DNA of 64,000 nt from Anarhynchus alexandrinus. Its lineage: Eukaryota > Chordata > Aves > Charadriiformes > Charadriidae. A program made the position numbers and the translations under genes. The stretch is from the NCBI GenBank assembly GCA_008711295.1, contig VUYV01000609.1, positions 184,826 to 248,825 of the forward strand, read 5' to 3'. Position 1 is the first letter of the stretch, and every line of letters starts with the position of its first letter. The notes under the pieces were generated by a model. It made no database searches and was not told the origin of the DNA. It was given only the letters and a program-made list of their open reading frames with translations. Below are positions 49,286 to 62,244 of this stretch, in pieces.

Positions 49286-50465
49286 GGTCATTCAAACGGT
49301 TTCTACTTTTGTACCTTTTAGATAAGCCCAAAGTGTGCTTATCCAAAGGATATATAACTATCTTTGAAATACACTTTGAGTGGAGACTGAATACAACATG
49401 CACTTGGATACCATGCCATCCTGCAATGCCAATCTAATGAACAATCGAATATTGTCTCTTCCTTAAAAAAAAAAGAAATTAAAAAAAATACTGAAAACAA
49501 CAATTTTTTGTTTCAAAGAAGCTTATCTATTCTGCAGTGATTTACGTACCTTATTTTTGTTTTTCATGCAATAATTCTCTAGTGAATAATACATAAAACA
49601 GCCTGGGGACAAGGACTTGAACTGGGTCTTCCCCCCTCAAGAGGAGTAAGCTAACCTTTTGACTAAGGAGTCAGATGCTTTCATGTTCTCTTTTTGGCCT
49701 CATAAATCTTGTATACTTTGCTGTACTGTGGCCCAGCTTTGGTTTTCCAATTTTTTTCCTACCTGTTCTATGCCCCATTTACTAGAGAAATTTTCCATGG
49801 AAGCAGCAGATCAGGAAATCTGTAGGTCTTTACCTACAACTCAGATTTTACGTCAACTGGGAAAATGCTTTAATTATTACACTATTTGTAAAAGATAAGG
49901 ACTATCATCATTACCCAACTGTCCTTTTCCAGCAGCTGAATTTTTAAAATGAATGAAGCATGGTCCATTGGGCATTTACTTAAATTCTGTACACTTCAGC
50001 TTGAATAAACTGCGAGGCTTTAATGTTCAGCTCTGAATTAGAAACCTACATTCCCACAGAATTATTATTTTTTACTTGCTTCTATGTTGTTTTTAAAAAG
50101 CCTTTTCTTGCCCAGGTTAGAAGAAACACATTACTTTAGTTTATCCAGGCTTTTTATATTTTTTGTTTAATTTTTACTTTTAGAATTGAAGGGTATAATA
50201 TGAAAAAGTATTTCAAAAGAAAAAGCTGGAGATTTACCTTTTGAAAGTACAAAACTGGCCACTGCAAAATGTTCAGTTTTGTTCTTTTTAAACTGACACA
50301 TTTTTGTAAACAAAGTGATATATGAAAAACTGTAGTGTTGTAAATTTTGTCTCTTGCTCAAAAAGAAAAAAAAACGTGTTGGGATGAAAAGATTTACTCA
50401 CTTTCAGTCAACTTTTTTTTTTCTTTATTCTTTTTTCTTTTACTCATTTAAGTATTAACATATAT
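49286..50465. other. Unique AT-rich DNA
   Basis: No gene recognised. Open frame 49659-49898 has no motif. T-rich tracts lie at 50410-50440. Confidence 0.65.
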
Positions 50466-51000
50466 GATAGAATCATAGAATCGTTGAATTGTCTAGGTTG
50501 GAAGGGACCTTTAAGACCATCGAGTCCAACCATCAACCTAACACTGCCAAAACCACGACTAAACCATGTTCCTAAGTACCACATCTACCTGTCTTTTAAA
50601 TACCTCCGGGATCAATGACACAACCACTTCCCTGGGCAGCCTGTTCCAACGCTTGACAACTCTTTTGGTGAAGACATTTTTCCTAATATCCAATCTAAAG
50701 TTCCCCTGGTGCAACTTGAGGCCATTTCCTCTTGTCCTACCACTTGTTACTTGGGAGGAGAGACCGACCCCCACCTCGCTACAACCTCCTTTCAGGTAGT
50801 TGTAGAGAACGATAAGGGCTCCCCTCAGCCCCCTTTTCTCCAGGCTAAACAACCCCAGTTCCTCAGTAGCTCCTCATAAGACTTGTCCTCCAGACCCTTC
50901 ACCAGCTTTGTTGCCCTTCTCTGGACACACTCCAGAATCTCAATGTCTGTCTTGTACTGAGGTGCCCAAAACATAACACAGTACTCAAGGTGTACTCTCA
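50466..51000 (-). mobile_element. CR1 LINE 3' fragment, subfamily A
   Basis: Tail GATAGAATCATAGAATCG, then TTGAATTGTCTAGGTTGG and GACCATCGAGTCCAACC. Coding on the minus strand contains [12 protein letters not shown] and [15 protein letters not shown], matching the plus-strand copy at 14.6 kb. Two frames (50852-50559 and 51082-50825) overlap, so a frameshift lies near 50840. The 5' truncation is near 51000, within the RT C-terminal part. Confidence 0.94.
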
Positions 51001-52645
51001 AATACCTCCTCAGCAGATGCTTTCCCAATTCACAGGAGTCTCTAATTGAAATACCTCTGCTGATTACAATTATATATGACAATAGTGGACTTCATCTCCT
51101 GGGGTCTAAAAGCACTCATTCTTAATTTTATGCACAGGACAGTCTCATGAAAGTGAATGGGTCTGCTTGTGTTTGTTGCATTAAGCATGTAACTCCACAG
51201 AATGGGTCCCTAGTCAGCAGGTCTCTCTACACAGGGCTTTTTTAGGACAAATAGAGCATCTTAAAGCAGAAAGCAGCTGGCGAATGCAAAACCTGCTTGT
51301 TTCAATATCTGACTACCAGGTTTTCACCAATTCCAGTGTGTGACTTTGAAAAGCAATTGCATTCTATCATTGTCCCTGCGTACAAGGCGGTGGTAGTACA
51401 AAGACACTGCAATCCAAATTGTTTCAGAATTTTCCTGGACTCCATGTGATACAGCTTCTGCCTTGTGGTAAAAGTACGTTATCAATTTTAGTCTTTAGGC
51501 AGATGAGAAGTTCCCTTCTAGCTATCTTGAAAAATAGTGCAAAAAATCTTGAAAGACCAAGTGCTGTTAGATCAGTTCTACCAACATTTCCAGTGACCTT
51601 ATATGCTTAGCACAGCCAAGTATTTTTTAACTCTCCTTCTCTACCTTTTTCCCTCTCAGTTATTGAATTCCAGAAAGAAGTGCAAGACATTAATATCTCA
51701 TCTGGAACAACCAAGACTGAATATTATTGAGTTTTCTTATTAAACGTGGCATTTTCATTAAAATCCCTTTCTTCCTCCTGAAAAACCATGATGCTGTATT
51801 ATCTGTTCTGGTACAAGAGCATTGCAGCACGTGCCTAGCAGGTAATACAGTTTAGGAAAACAATTAAATATGATGGCTGGCCAAAGGCAATTTATACATT
51901 TGTTTCCTTGTTGGCAGGTTATATTTTTAGCAACAAGTTCTGCACCTGAAGCATCAGTAGTGCTTCCATAGTGACATGAGTGAGAAAGGCTGTTTTGCGT
52001 AATCCCGTCTACAAGGATGGGCAAGTCTGTCAAGTATGACAGGAGTTAGTTTCTTGTGTGAAATTCAATGGACTGTCATGTGAACATATAAACCACTTCA
52101 GCAAGAAGTACATAGAATAATCAGAGTGAAATGAATGAAAAACTGTAAATTTGGCTTATGGTTTGGTGTGGAATTATAGATACCATCTCCCTACAGATTC
52201 CTTGCCCATCTGAAAACTGAGTGCTCTGTGCAGACAGAATTTTTTTTTAACCATGGATGCTTACTCTTAGCTTCTCTTCTTCTTTGGAATGTCTGTATAT
52301 TGCAGAAAAAATAATTTTTCAATAAATTAGTTTAATTGCCTTGTTTTCCCCTGGTCAGCGTCACCATTTCTCCTCTTCATGAGAAAGAACCTATCTGGCC
52401 CTGGTCCCTAATGTCAGTGAGTGCTTCATGAGGAATCCCTTCCTGGGGAAATCCTGTCCATTGAGAGAGCTGGGAAGTTGTTTCCAATGTCCTACCTCCA
52501 ACAGCTCTACATGAACTGTGCAATTGTGAATGATGTTTTTAGCCACTCTATTTTCTTCAGACTGTGACTGAGATATAGCTGCTTAACACAGAGGCATGGA
52601 GAACTCTGCGGCCAGGGCTTCTCCCCCTCCTATGTCCAAGAAGCA
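51001..52645. other. Unique AT-rich DNA
   Basis: No gene recognised. Short frames at 51419-51610 and 51758-52033 are without motifs. Confidence 0.65.
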
Positions 52646-53052
52646 TAGAATCATAGAATGGTTTAGGTTGGAAGGGACCTTGAAGATCATCGAGTTCCAA
52701 CCCCCCTGCCATGGGCAGGGACACCTCCCACTAGACCAGGTTGCTCAAAGCCCCATCCAGCCTGGCCTTGAACACCTCCAGGGATGGAACTTCCACAGCT
52801 TCTCTGGGCAACCTGTTCCAGTGCCTTACCACCCTCAAAGTGAAAAATTTCTTCCTGATATCTAATCTAAATGTACCCTCTTCCAGTTTGAAACCATTAC
52901 TCCTCATCCTATCAGTACATGCCCTAGTAAAAAATCCTTCCCCAGCTCTCCTGTAGGCCCCCTTTAGGTACTGGAAGGCTGATCATTATAAGGTCTCCCT
53001 GGAACCTTCTCTTCTCCAGGCTGAACAATCTCAACTCTCTCAGCCTGTCAAC
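52646..53052 (-). mobile_element. CR1 LINE 3' fragment, subfamily B
   Basis: Tail TCATAGAATGGTTTAGGTTG, CATCGAGTTCCAACCCCCC, then C-terminal coding antisense up to the LEKRR block, 5' truncated at about 53052 (CAGCCTGTCAACC). Nearly identical in layout to the copy at 25.1 kb. A 4-bp disruption (CTGATCATTATAAGG) replaces the usual codons at about 52980. Confidence 0.95.
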
Positions 53053-53289
53053 CGTGATGTTGAACCAAACCCGTGATGTGCATCGCTGTTGTGCAATGGT
53101 GTACGATGGCCCAAAGTAGCAGAGAGAGTGGCTGCTCAAGAAATAGTCTAACAGTATCCTCCCAGAATTACCGCAACAGTCATAGGATGAGCTAGTATGT
53201 ATGTGGCCAGTTTGCATTGTGGACAAGGCTAGCTTGCAGTTATCTGCAGTTAACTACACAGACAGACATTAAGCTTCTGATTCTTCCAA

Positions 53290-53530
53290 TATTCGGATGT
53301 GTGCTTAATTTTGACCTTTTATTTGTGTGAGCTGCCCTGTTAGAATCAATGAGATTACTCTTGTACCACGAGATGTTAATGCTGGCAGGGCTAGTGCCTA
53401 AGATGGGCCCTATTCAGCAAAGCACTCAAGCCTATGTCTGCCTTCCTCCATTCAACAAGTCCCATTAATGGAACTCAAGTGTGTGCCTAAGTGCTTTCTT
53501 AAGCCTGAGCAGTGATAGCTTGTATAATTG
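53290..53530. mobile_element. Ancient palindromic DNA-transposon (MITE-like) relic
   Basis: The sequence GGGCCCTATTCAGCAAAGCAC (split 53406-53425) and later CCTAAGTGCTTTCTTAAGCC (53486-53505) form an imperfect inverted repeat around AACAAGTCCCATTAATGG. The order GCAAAGCACT...AAGTCCCATT...AAGTGCTTT is that of an old, self-complementary repeat seen across reptiles and birds. An outer segment at 53300-53360 (GTGTGCTTAATTTTGA, AATCAATGAGATTACTC) may be part of it. It is heavily diverged and the family name is not certain. Confidence 0.4.
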
Positions 53531-53819
53531 GGGTCAATGAACAGAGACTGTGTTAGCAGCCATGTAATGAATGACATTTTCTCTATGTCAAGCACAGATG
53601 AAGTGTTTGAAAGCAAGGAACGGTATTAGTCATTCCTATTATATATGCAAAGTGCAAAAATGATACCTTGAAGTAATTGAACTCTGAAAAAGAAACATTT
53701 TTTTTTAGTGAAACCATTCTGTCTATTATTTGGTCACAGAACTAATAAAAATAGGTGTGTTTTATACGTGGATTTCAGTTGCAAAAATAAATTGAAAAGT
53801 AATTGTCCAATCAGTGGCC

Positions 53820-53840
53820 AAACAACAACAACAACAACAA
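53820..53840. repeat. (AAC)7 microsatellite
   Basis: A clean trinucleotide run of AAC units. Confidence 0.95.
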
Positions 53841-54027
53841 AGTGTGTAAATATGGTTCAAATTGTACAAAAGTAATTTCTTTGAATTTTGTCACAAAAAA
53901 ATTGTATTAACAATCAAATCCTAATTATTATTATACTTTTTAATATGATTTAAATAAAAAAAAAGTTTCATATTGAAAGGTTCATTAAAAGTTCTGAAAA
54001 AATATTCTAGAATTGCTTAAATAAACA

Positions 54028-54040
54028 TTTTTTTTTTTTT
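54028..54040. repeat. T13 homopolymer
   Basis: An uninterrupted run of 13 T in an AT-rich stretch. Confidence 0.9.
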
Positions 54041-54772
54041 CAAAAAGAAAAGTCAAAGCAACTACCTAAACAATGTTACCACAAAACGACGTTTTCCCCT
54101 TTCTTGATGAAAACCATTTTCTAGTTTTGACCTAACTCTTTGAATATGTCTGGAACATGAAACTGAAGTTTTTAACAAATTTATGTGAATTACTGAGAAA
54201 AAACAAATTGCTTGGTTATAATCTCAACACTAAAGTTTGTTTTATTTAGTTCTGAAAACAATTTTAACATATAGTCATCCTAAATAAATATTTCTAGTTC
54301 TTAGAAATCAAAGTCTGGATCACCCAGATCAGAAAACAGGAAAGTCCCTTTCTGTCTAAATCCTGTGCAGTGATCTGCCGTAGGTTATAGTTTGCATAAT
54401 ATATGAAAAACAGCAGAGAATAAAATAATGAGTCCACTTTTCAATAACAACATTACTTTTAGTGTTAAAAAGGCAAACACTGTGATGGGACTGAAATGAG
54501 TGCTTTACATTCTAGCAATACAGATTTTCCATAAAAATTATGAGTGATTTCTGAGTATCAGACCACAGTACCATATCAAGGCTCGAAGGCAACCAAAGCT
54601 TTTGAAAGACACTGAACCTTTCTTCAAGTGTAAAATTTATCCTTCACAGTCTGTTATTTCCTGGTTTAGGGCTTTCAATTACTAGAAGATTTTTATTTTT
54701 TAGTACGAAGTACAAACTTGGAGAAGAAAGAAAGGGTACTTTTAGCCATATAAAAAAAATCTCAAACACAGG

Positions 54773-54797
54773 CACACGCGCGCACACACACACACAA
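54773..54797. repeat. (CA)n with CG core, alternating purine-pyrimidine
   Basis: CACACGCGCGC followed by (AC)n. About 24 bp alternate pyrimidine and purine without a break, a sequence type able to adopt Z-DNA. The CGCGCG core is unusual in this CpG-poor DNA. Confidence 0.9.
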
Positions 54798-56045
54798 AAC
54801 CAGGTTCTCTTCTTTCTCCCTTTTCCCATGAGGGCCCACCCTTTATGAATGTTACTGCCAGGGAGTTACTGATGCATGTTTTCCTCAAAAAAGATGTAAG
54901 GGTGTTAGGGATTTGATTTTCTCCTATTCAGATCCATATTTTGACTTGTCTACCTCCTTCCCAAAAAACTTTCAGCATTTCACCCTCTTTATTACTTTAA
55001 CTCCTTCAAAGCATTTCCTTTTTCTTTTTCTGAAAGTTTTTATTTTTCAAATGCTACACTTCTGTATCAACTACATTTTAAGAAACACCTTCATTCTGCA
55101 GTTAGCCTTCCAATAATACCATGCTGAAGTTTGATTCTCCCACAGTTAAGCTCATTCTTAAAACACAGATGTCCCTGCTTACCATCTTCCAGCCTTCCCC
55201 CCCTTTCCCATCTATAGCTCTAAAATTTTTCTTTGCTTCTTACAGAGGGAGTCTTGCCTCTGCAAAGCTGGGAGATCTTGTCCTATGCTTTCCAGGATGA
55301 GTGATGTGGAAGAAGGAATTAAAAGGAAGCGGACAGAGTAAAACAAGAGCTGTAAAGCTAACAGAAGTGATTTAAGTAGAGCGAGATGACCCCAGCCCCT
55401 CAGCTGTGAGGCACTGTCTGTTGCATGTGAAGAGGAAAAATCTGTCCCTCAGCACATAGAGAAATGAGTTACTGCTCTTCTGTAAGAGAGGAATGAATAA
55501 CAGCAGCCAAACAGGGAGAATTTTTCATTGGCTGCAAGATTTCCCTGCAAATCGATCATTTCTAAAAATTACTACCTCACTGAAATCCTGTAGAACTGAA
55601 AATCCTAAATTTACTCCATAAGCATATTTATTCCAAAACTAAAAATAAATTCATTTTGTAAACGAAAAATTCACCACACTGCAAATAACACACAGCATTA
55701 AGTAATCTAGTTTCACTGTGAGGGGAAACCAGCTTTTTGAGTCTATTTTGAGACACTGACATTCTCTCACTGAAGTTATTTGCCCTTTCAAAATCTACTC
55801 CTTCGTAAAGGCTCAACATTTATAAAGGTTCACATTGATCCGAATAATCCTAATGTGAATGATTTGAACAAGAATACTCTGCTGATGCTTCTGAAACTCT
55901 TTGGGAACTTCAGCATGGTCAGGTTCTGATTTCAAGAAACAAATCCAGTGCAAGATTAAGACACCTAACTTCGTGTCTCACATAGGTGTCTGCCTAGGTG
56001 ATAAGTATCTACATCCCCGTTATATGGGCCTATAACGCTCTGCTG

Positions 56046-56075
56046 CAGTCAATGGAGACACAGTCAATGGAGCCT
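56046..56075. repeat. 15-bp tandem pair
   Basis: CAGTCAATGGAG occurs at 56046 and 56061 with a 3-nt spacer, giving a 15-bp period. The surrounding AGGTGTCTGCCTAGGTG words (about 55984-56001) resemble old amniote repeats. Confidence 0.8.
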
Positions 56076-57888
56076 AAGGAGCGATTCAGATGACCAGATG
56101 ATAGGTATCTACTTTCGGATGAAAAGACTTACTCTGACTCTATTTTGTGCTCCATAGCATTGTGTGTCCATTCACAATACTGACAGCATAGTTGCATAGC
56201 ATGACACACAAAACACCTGTGTATAAAGGTGCCTAAATTCTCATGCCTTAATATTGAATTAAAGGCCTTGCCAAGAGTATGGGACGGTTTCCCTAATGTA
56301 GGTGCTGATCCAGCCTGGGTTGTGCTGCCTGGTGCCCAGCTGCTGCTGCAGAGATGAGTGTTCTTCTCACGGGTCCATGTCAGGGCTGCCTGGCCTGCAG
56401 GGGCAACCAGAGCCCCCAGGGCATTTCTAAGGCCACATGGTTTCACGTGGCCAGCTTAAGATCCAAGAATCCTTTTAGACTTTGATTTGAAATCCCCTGT
56501 TTTTTCCTTGTTTTTCACATCACAAGGGTGAGACTAATACAGTGGTTCAGTTTGGGACAGGACTGCAGATGACCTCACCTGCTGTGCCTCGGTTCACGCT
56601 GCAGAGCAGTCCCAGAAATCCTGCATGGGAGCCCTTTTGGGCAAAATAAACCAGACGTACTCTAGGAACCTCCCAGTGACTTCCCACTGCTGCAGGCATT
56701 AAATCCACGAGATCTGACCCTGAACCCTCCATCATGTGCAAGTCAAGTCCTCAGCACCAACAACTTTGCTTTGAAAATCTCTCCTACTGGGCTGCACCTG
56801 TGGCTAATAGTGGTAGTGCCAAATTAGCACTGAGCTTGTTTTGCAATCCCTGGCTTTACAAACTGCATCCTTAGCAACCTGGACACAGAGTCCTGCACGG
56901 GGTATTTTAATAGTGAGAACATTTAACTGTATGGATGACAGTATGGATTTTTAGACCAGACGTCATGCCTGATTAACAATCTGGCATTACTATAGCTGTT
57001 GAGTTATGCAGTGATAGCTCTAACGAACAACTTAAGTGACCGCAAGTCATTTAAATTTTAAGCATGTTGATCCCCAATGAATTTTGGACTTACTGGGCTA
57101 AGTACTAGAACTGTAACCTAAAAATGTCACAGAGTGAACAAGATAACAGGAAATGTTAGACCATAAAAAAAATACTTAAATAAAAACTGCCTTATATCAA
57201 TCTTATATTCATTCCTATGTTAAGTAATTTCTTTCTGTTTGGTATCCAACCCCCTCTGTCAGGTCTTGAATGTAAAAGTGAGAGGGTGTTCAACCTAAAT
57301 CTTGCATTTCCAGAAAACGCACCAAGTGTTATGCTATTTGCTATTCAGGCTAGAGATACATTCATACTATCTTTCTGAAGTTGTATTACTGCCGGGAAGA
57401 ATTCAGATCCACAGGGCTTTCAGAAGTACAGTAATAAGATGCTCATCGAGAGAGAAGAGATCAGGGTTTGGATCTATTCTCCAAGAGATGCTATTCAATA
57501 TTTTAGCCAGTGTCTTTGAAACAAAAAGTGCACAAATAGAACAGAACTAGTGTATTTTTCTCATAATATGAATACGTCAATTACAAGGCTCTAGACTCCT
57601 GCTCTCTCCTTTATACACTCCCTCTCTTGAGTTCTTCACTGCAGAGTCTCTGCTTCAAAATGGTGGAGAGATTTTTACTTGAAGCATTTCTGCACAGCCT
57701 GTTGACTAAGGCATCTTTCTAGGAGTTGTGAGACTTTTTTTCCCTTGTTTTTGAATGCTGTTATGGCAAAGAAAGATCTGAATCCAGATGACCTGCATTC
57801 TATAGAAGAAATCTAGTCACCAGACTGCCACAAAAATTCAGTTTATATTAGGTTAGAGATTAGGCTCTTCAGAGAATACAGGCATACA

Positions 57889-57932
57889 AATCATAGATTT
57901 TAGGTGGGAAACAGGATCCTCAAGTGGTCACA
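57889..57932 (-). mobile_element. Very old CR1-like 3' tip (tentative)
   Basis: AAATCATAGATTTTAGGTGG and ATCCTCAAGTGGTCACAG recall the tail and 3'UTR of old CR1 subfamilies (ATCATAGA...AAGGTCAGAAGGGACC type). It is too diverged and short for certainty. Confidence 0.3.
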
Positions 57933-60900
57933 GTTCTGGACATGTGCAGGGTCACCAGGCACTAAGGAATTTTGAAGTCAGTGATGTGTCTGATGATGAC
58001 TGCATGGTCAGATGAACCTGAATAATTATTACTTCTTTTAAGTCACAGTTTGTACTTCTGTTGCTCAATATGTGTTTCAGACGGTCACAACCTTCCCAAG
58101 ACCTAAGCCTTAGTTCTTCCTTTACCCCTAATTATATATTTTCTGCTTGCCAAATTTGTTAGTAAATCTGTGAATGTAAGACTTCCATTCACTATTTTTA
58201 AGGCTGATTTTGTTCAATTGAAGGCAATTTTATTAATATAAAAGGAAACTTCAACTTTTTGATCAAGTGGAAGCTTCTGCCTTTCAGTTGTTTTTATGTC
58301 ATACAGCACAAATTGATCTCTGCAGTGTTTTGGATGCCGGAAATGAATAAAAACTACTACTGAATATAGCAGATGTTAAAATGTTGCTGAAAGCTCTGGA
58401 GAAGAAACATCAATTAACATTGTGACTATGTTTCGATGAAGATGATGAAATAAAAATCTCTTTTGCAGGATCATCAGACTCATCAAACTTCTGCTCATGA
58501 CTAGACAAAATTTCAGTCAGTGGCACATTTGATCTTGAAGAATCCGAAGAAACCAATTTTCTGGGCTTTTTGAATTCAACAAAAATTCATTTAGTCTTGT
58601 GAAGGATGAGTGTTTCTTAGTTCAGATGTCTTCAAAACAAGAATCCCTTGATTCTTTCTCCTTCTTTCAAACTAAGTCATGCAGAATTGGACAAATTAAA
58701 AAATGTATTTTTATGATAATCAGTTAACAATAATCACATTTACAATATTGATTATTGCTTTTACATTTAGAACAGTTACATTCCTACACTGTAAAATCTG
58801 AATAATAAAGTAGGCTAAATTATGTACAGACAGGTGGTGTGATATAAACTGCTTACCTTTCAGAGGACCTTTCTGAGTTTACCAGATTTAATCCTCCAAT
58901 ATTTCACACGTATCCCCTCTCTCATCTTTTCAGATCCTTCTCATATAGTTAGGATATTTACATTCATTTTCTTAATCAAATCTCAGTTCTGCAATTGTTT
59001 TCATAACAATACAATGTTGATCTCATTACTTTCATAGTTTTAATTTCTGGAAGTTTTTTTGTACGTATTACACTCTCTCTAAATCTTAGATTTACCTCTT
59101 GTGGGATGCCTGAGGGCTTACCCTGTACCACTCTGTTTGAGATTAATTTTGTTGACTATATAAATAATTTTTCTATAAGGACCTATTCCTGACCAAAACA
59201 TACACTTAATGCCAGCACATACTAAAAAAAAAAACAAACACAGAAAGAAGCTCGTGATTTGAGTTCCAGAGGCATTTCCAACGTCTCTAGGAAAATGAGT
59301 TTGATAACTAAAGTGAGTACTTTTGACTGAAGTTTAGAGAAATAATTTTTCCTCTGAAATGATACTTAAAACTAAAAAATTATATCCAGCAGCACACTTG
59401 GAACCCCTATTCAATATCCTGAATGTCTATGATTTCAGATACTGACTGTGAGGAATCTGGTAAATAGGCTGAAACCCACAAGGTCTGTTTTCATTTTCTC
59501 TTTGACTTGTTATTTTAAACTTATATCATTATTATTTTGACAGCAGGAAATAGAAATAAAATGTTTTACTGAAGAGCATCAGACATCAGTTTTTGGCGCT
59601 GTTTCTATGATCTCAACAAGGCTAAGGTGGCCTGCACGGTGCAAGTGATAGCTGTCATACTCCCATTGCCAAAAGCAAATCTGCTCTCAGCGATCATAAA
59701 ACTGGGAGGGTATAAATGTCAGCAAAGCATCCTAATGTTATTTTAAAGCAGGGTTTTATTTTTATGTATACTTACAACCCCCTAGAAAAAATATTGATAA
59801 CAGGGGGAAGAAGGAAATAGCAAGTAAGGTAATTATGCTGCCATGGTTACTCTCAGAAGAGAAAGCTCACAGAAAACTTTAATACAATTCAAAAAGGATA
59901 AAACTAATAGCGTTCAACCAAGACACAGAATGTTTCTATAGATTTTGTTACAAAAAATTTACAAAGGCAGACCTTGACTGTGTCTGCCTGAAGTGGAGGG
60001 TAACAGGAATGAATCAGGGTAAAGCTCTGGCCTGGTGGGAAATATCCCGAGAGTAAGAAGAAAGGTATATTAGAGTCTTCACTGCCTTCTTATAGGTTCA
60101 TCCTTGAATAGAAACCTTTTCTAAACCCTGTGTAAGGGTGGTGTTGACATGGGGGCAGCATCTAAGAGACCTCCTCATCGAGGTGAGGCTGCTGCCCCTG
60201 GAGTTCTCTGAATAATCTTGGGGATTATGGTATTTCAGAGTGGGGAAGGCATAAGAACATTTTTGAAGCTGTCTCTTTTTTTTTTGCTGTAGGGGAAGGA
60301 TCACATAGGTGAAGGGATAGGACCAAACACCACACAAAGACAGCCTAGTCTTCAGGGCTAAGACAAAGAGAATGAGAATCAAGGGTCTCTTTCTTAAAGG
60401 ACAAACCCAAAGAATAACTCGCTCCCCCTCCCTCTTTCTGCTTACGTGGTGTTAGATTTGCAGAATTATTTTGTTACAGACAGACAGACTCAGGCAAGAC
60501 AGGTCAGGTCCCTTGGTTCTTTCACTGATACTTACGGTTTGAACACTTGTGTGTTTCTGGTAATGAAATGATCCCATCGAGTCTCAGGGAAGTCTACACT
60601 TTGGAGTTAGGTTAAGGTATATTTATACACTCTAATAAATCAGAATACATTAAAATATTTGTGTGAAGAGACAGGTGCACCTGTCCACCCATTGTAAACC
60701 AAAAATAAAGGCATTTTAGGGCAAGTAGCTCCTTAAGTAACACAGCTTTTGGCTCATGCATCATTTCCATAGATGAGGTGCCTACATTACTCTTTGTTAA
60801 ACTCAAGTAAGTTTCCTAGCAACCCAATCGCTATCTCTGTGGGGGATAAAAACACACCAGCATTATATAGAAGTTGAGAGTCTTTGACAGCATCATGGTT

Positions 60901-61891
60901 TTTGACCATCTCAATTAATTACCAAACATGCTGGCATCAGTCCGAAGTCCTCTTCTTCAATAAGATAAGTATCAACAAAGTACTCTGCTTAATGCTAATG
61001 CATTTCATTTGCTGCTACATGATAAAATCAGATGCTGTGTATCTAGTACACTGTGCAAAGTGCAGAGCATCCTAAACAAAAATCTTCAAATTAACCTCCT
61101 GTTTTTGCATGTTCAATGTCAAGGATAGTAAACACCATGTCATGAAGGTGACTTTTAAAGATTTATTTTATGAGGTAATTAATGGCCTAAATAGAAAACC
61201 TTTCTAGAAAAAAACCTCTTCCTCCTTTTTCCTGTGGGTTGGTTGTTTGTTTTGCTTAGCTTGCTTGTTTGTTTTTAAAGCAATTTTTCCAATTCTGCAG
61301 TGTTAGATAATAGCCAACAATGTCAACTAACTCAGGACTAGCAGCTAACTCCAGAGCTGGAGCAGTAAAGAATATAATTTGCGACTGAAATATCAAGGTA
61401 ATTGATTTATGTTGCCCTGTCTGTATGGTTAAGCTATTAACAATGAAAGAGATCTCAGAAAAACAAAAACCAAACAAACATGGACAAGTGAAAAAAGAAT
61501 CCCCATCATTATTTCAAATCCCTTGCTGAAATATCTCTATCTTCCTATGGCAAGAGACTATATCTTGAAAAATCCTACATGGTGCCCTGCAGCCTGACAG
61601 TCCTTGAGTTTATGGAACGTATAAAAGAATGATGACATTAACATTTAGAGAGCCTTTTCTTTTATAGTGGATTATTTGTGGTTCAGCAAGCATGTTCTTG
61701 AATAAACCTAGATCTCCTCTCCATATAAAATACCACTAATAGTTCAAAACACAAGGATTTTGCAGTATTTCCTTTTACTGCACATTAGAGAGAGGTACAA
61801 ACCAAGCTGAAAGAACATGTCACTGCAGCTTACAGTAAAAAATTATATTCATTTCTTGGCAGTCCACCATGTTTCTCTTGTACCATTTTGG

Positions 61892-61929
61892 AAAAAAAAA
61901 AAAAGAAAAAAAAGAGAGGTTTTTTTTTT
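61892..61929. repeat. A13-G-A8 and T10 run pair
   Basis: Adenine runs (61892-61904, 61906-61913) are separated by GAGAGG from a T10 run (61920-61929). They could fold back on themselves. Followed by AGATATATATAAG. Confidence 0.9.
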
Positions 61930-62102
61930 CAGATATATATAAGGGACAGGAGAAGCAACTAATTTAAAATACCCTTCCTTCAGAAGCTATACTACTCCAG
62001 AAGGAAAAAGAAAAAAAATACCCTAAACACCCAGAGAACAGGAATTATATTTGTAACCTGCTCTTTTACTTAAGTTACTACAACCCGTATTCTCTTTTCC
62101 AG

Positions 62103-62244
62103 GAGTAGCTCAGAAACTGGACCAGACTTTCATTTGAGAGGAACCCATGACAGCAGTTCCTGTGGTGTTTAGCCCATCATCACTTCTCTTCCAAGCAGAA
62201 GGAAGAAGCAATGAACCTTCGCTGACTTCTGACCTTTTTAAAAG
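62103..62244 (+). other. Candidate host coding exon with ATG, flanked by splice signals
   Basis: The acceptor tract CCCGTATTCTCTTTTCCAG ends at 62102. The 142-nt exon (62103-62244) ends AAAAG before the donor GTAAAT (62245-62250). An ATG at 62147 in fair context (AACCCATGA) starts a frame open to the donor: 32 codons plus 2 nt, beginning MTAVPVVFSPSSLLF and ending ...SDLFK, with phase 2 at the junction. Upstream of the ATG all is 5'UTR (in-frame TGA in CATTTGAGAG). Without splicing the frame stops at the TAA in the donor itself, as expected for a real exon border. The peptide is not recognised. If real it would be an alternative first coding exon of a gene whose remaining exons lie to the right of, or far outside, this window. 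No conservation data are available to me. Confidence 0.3.
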
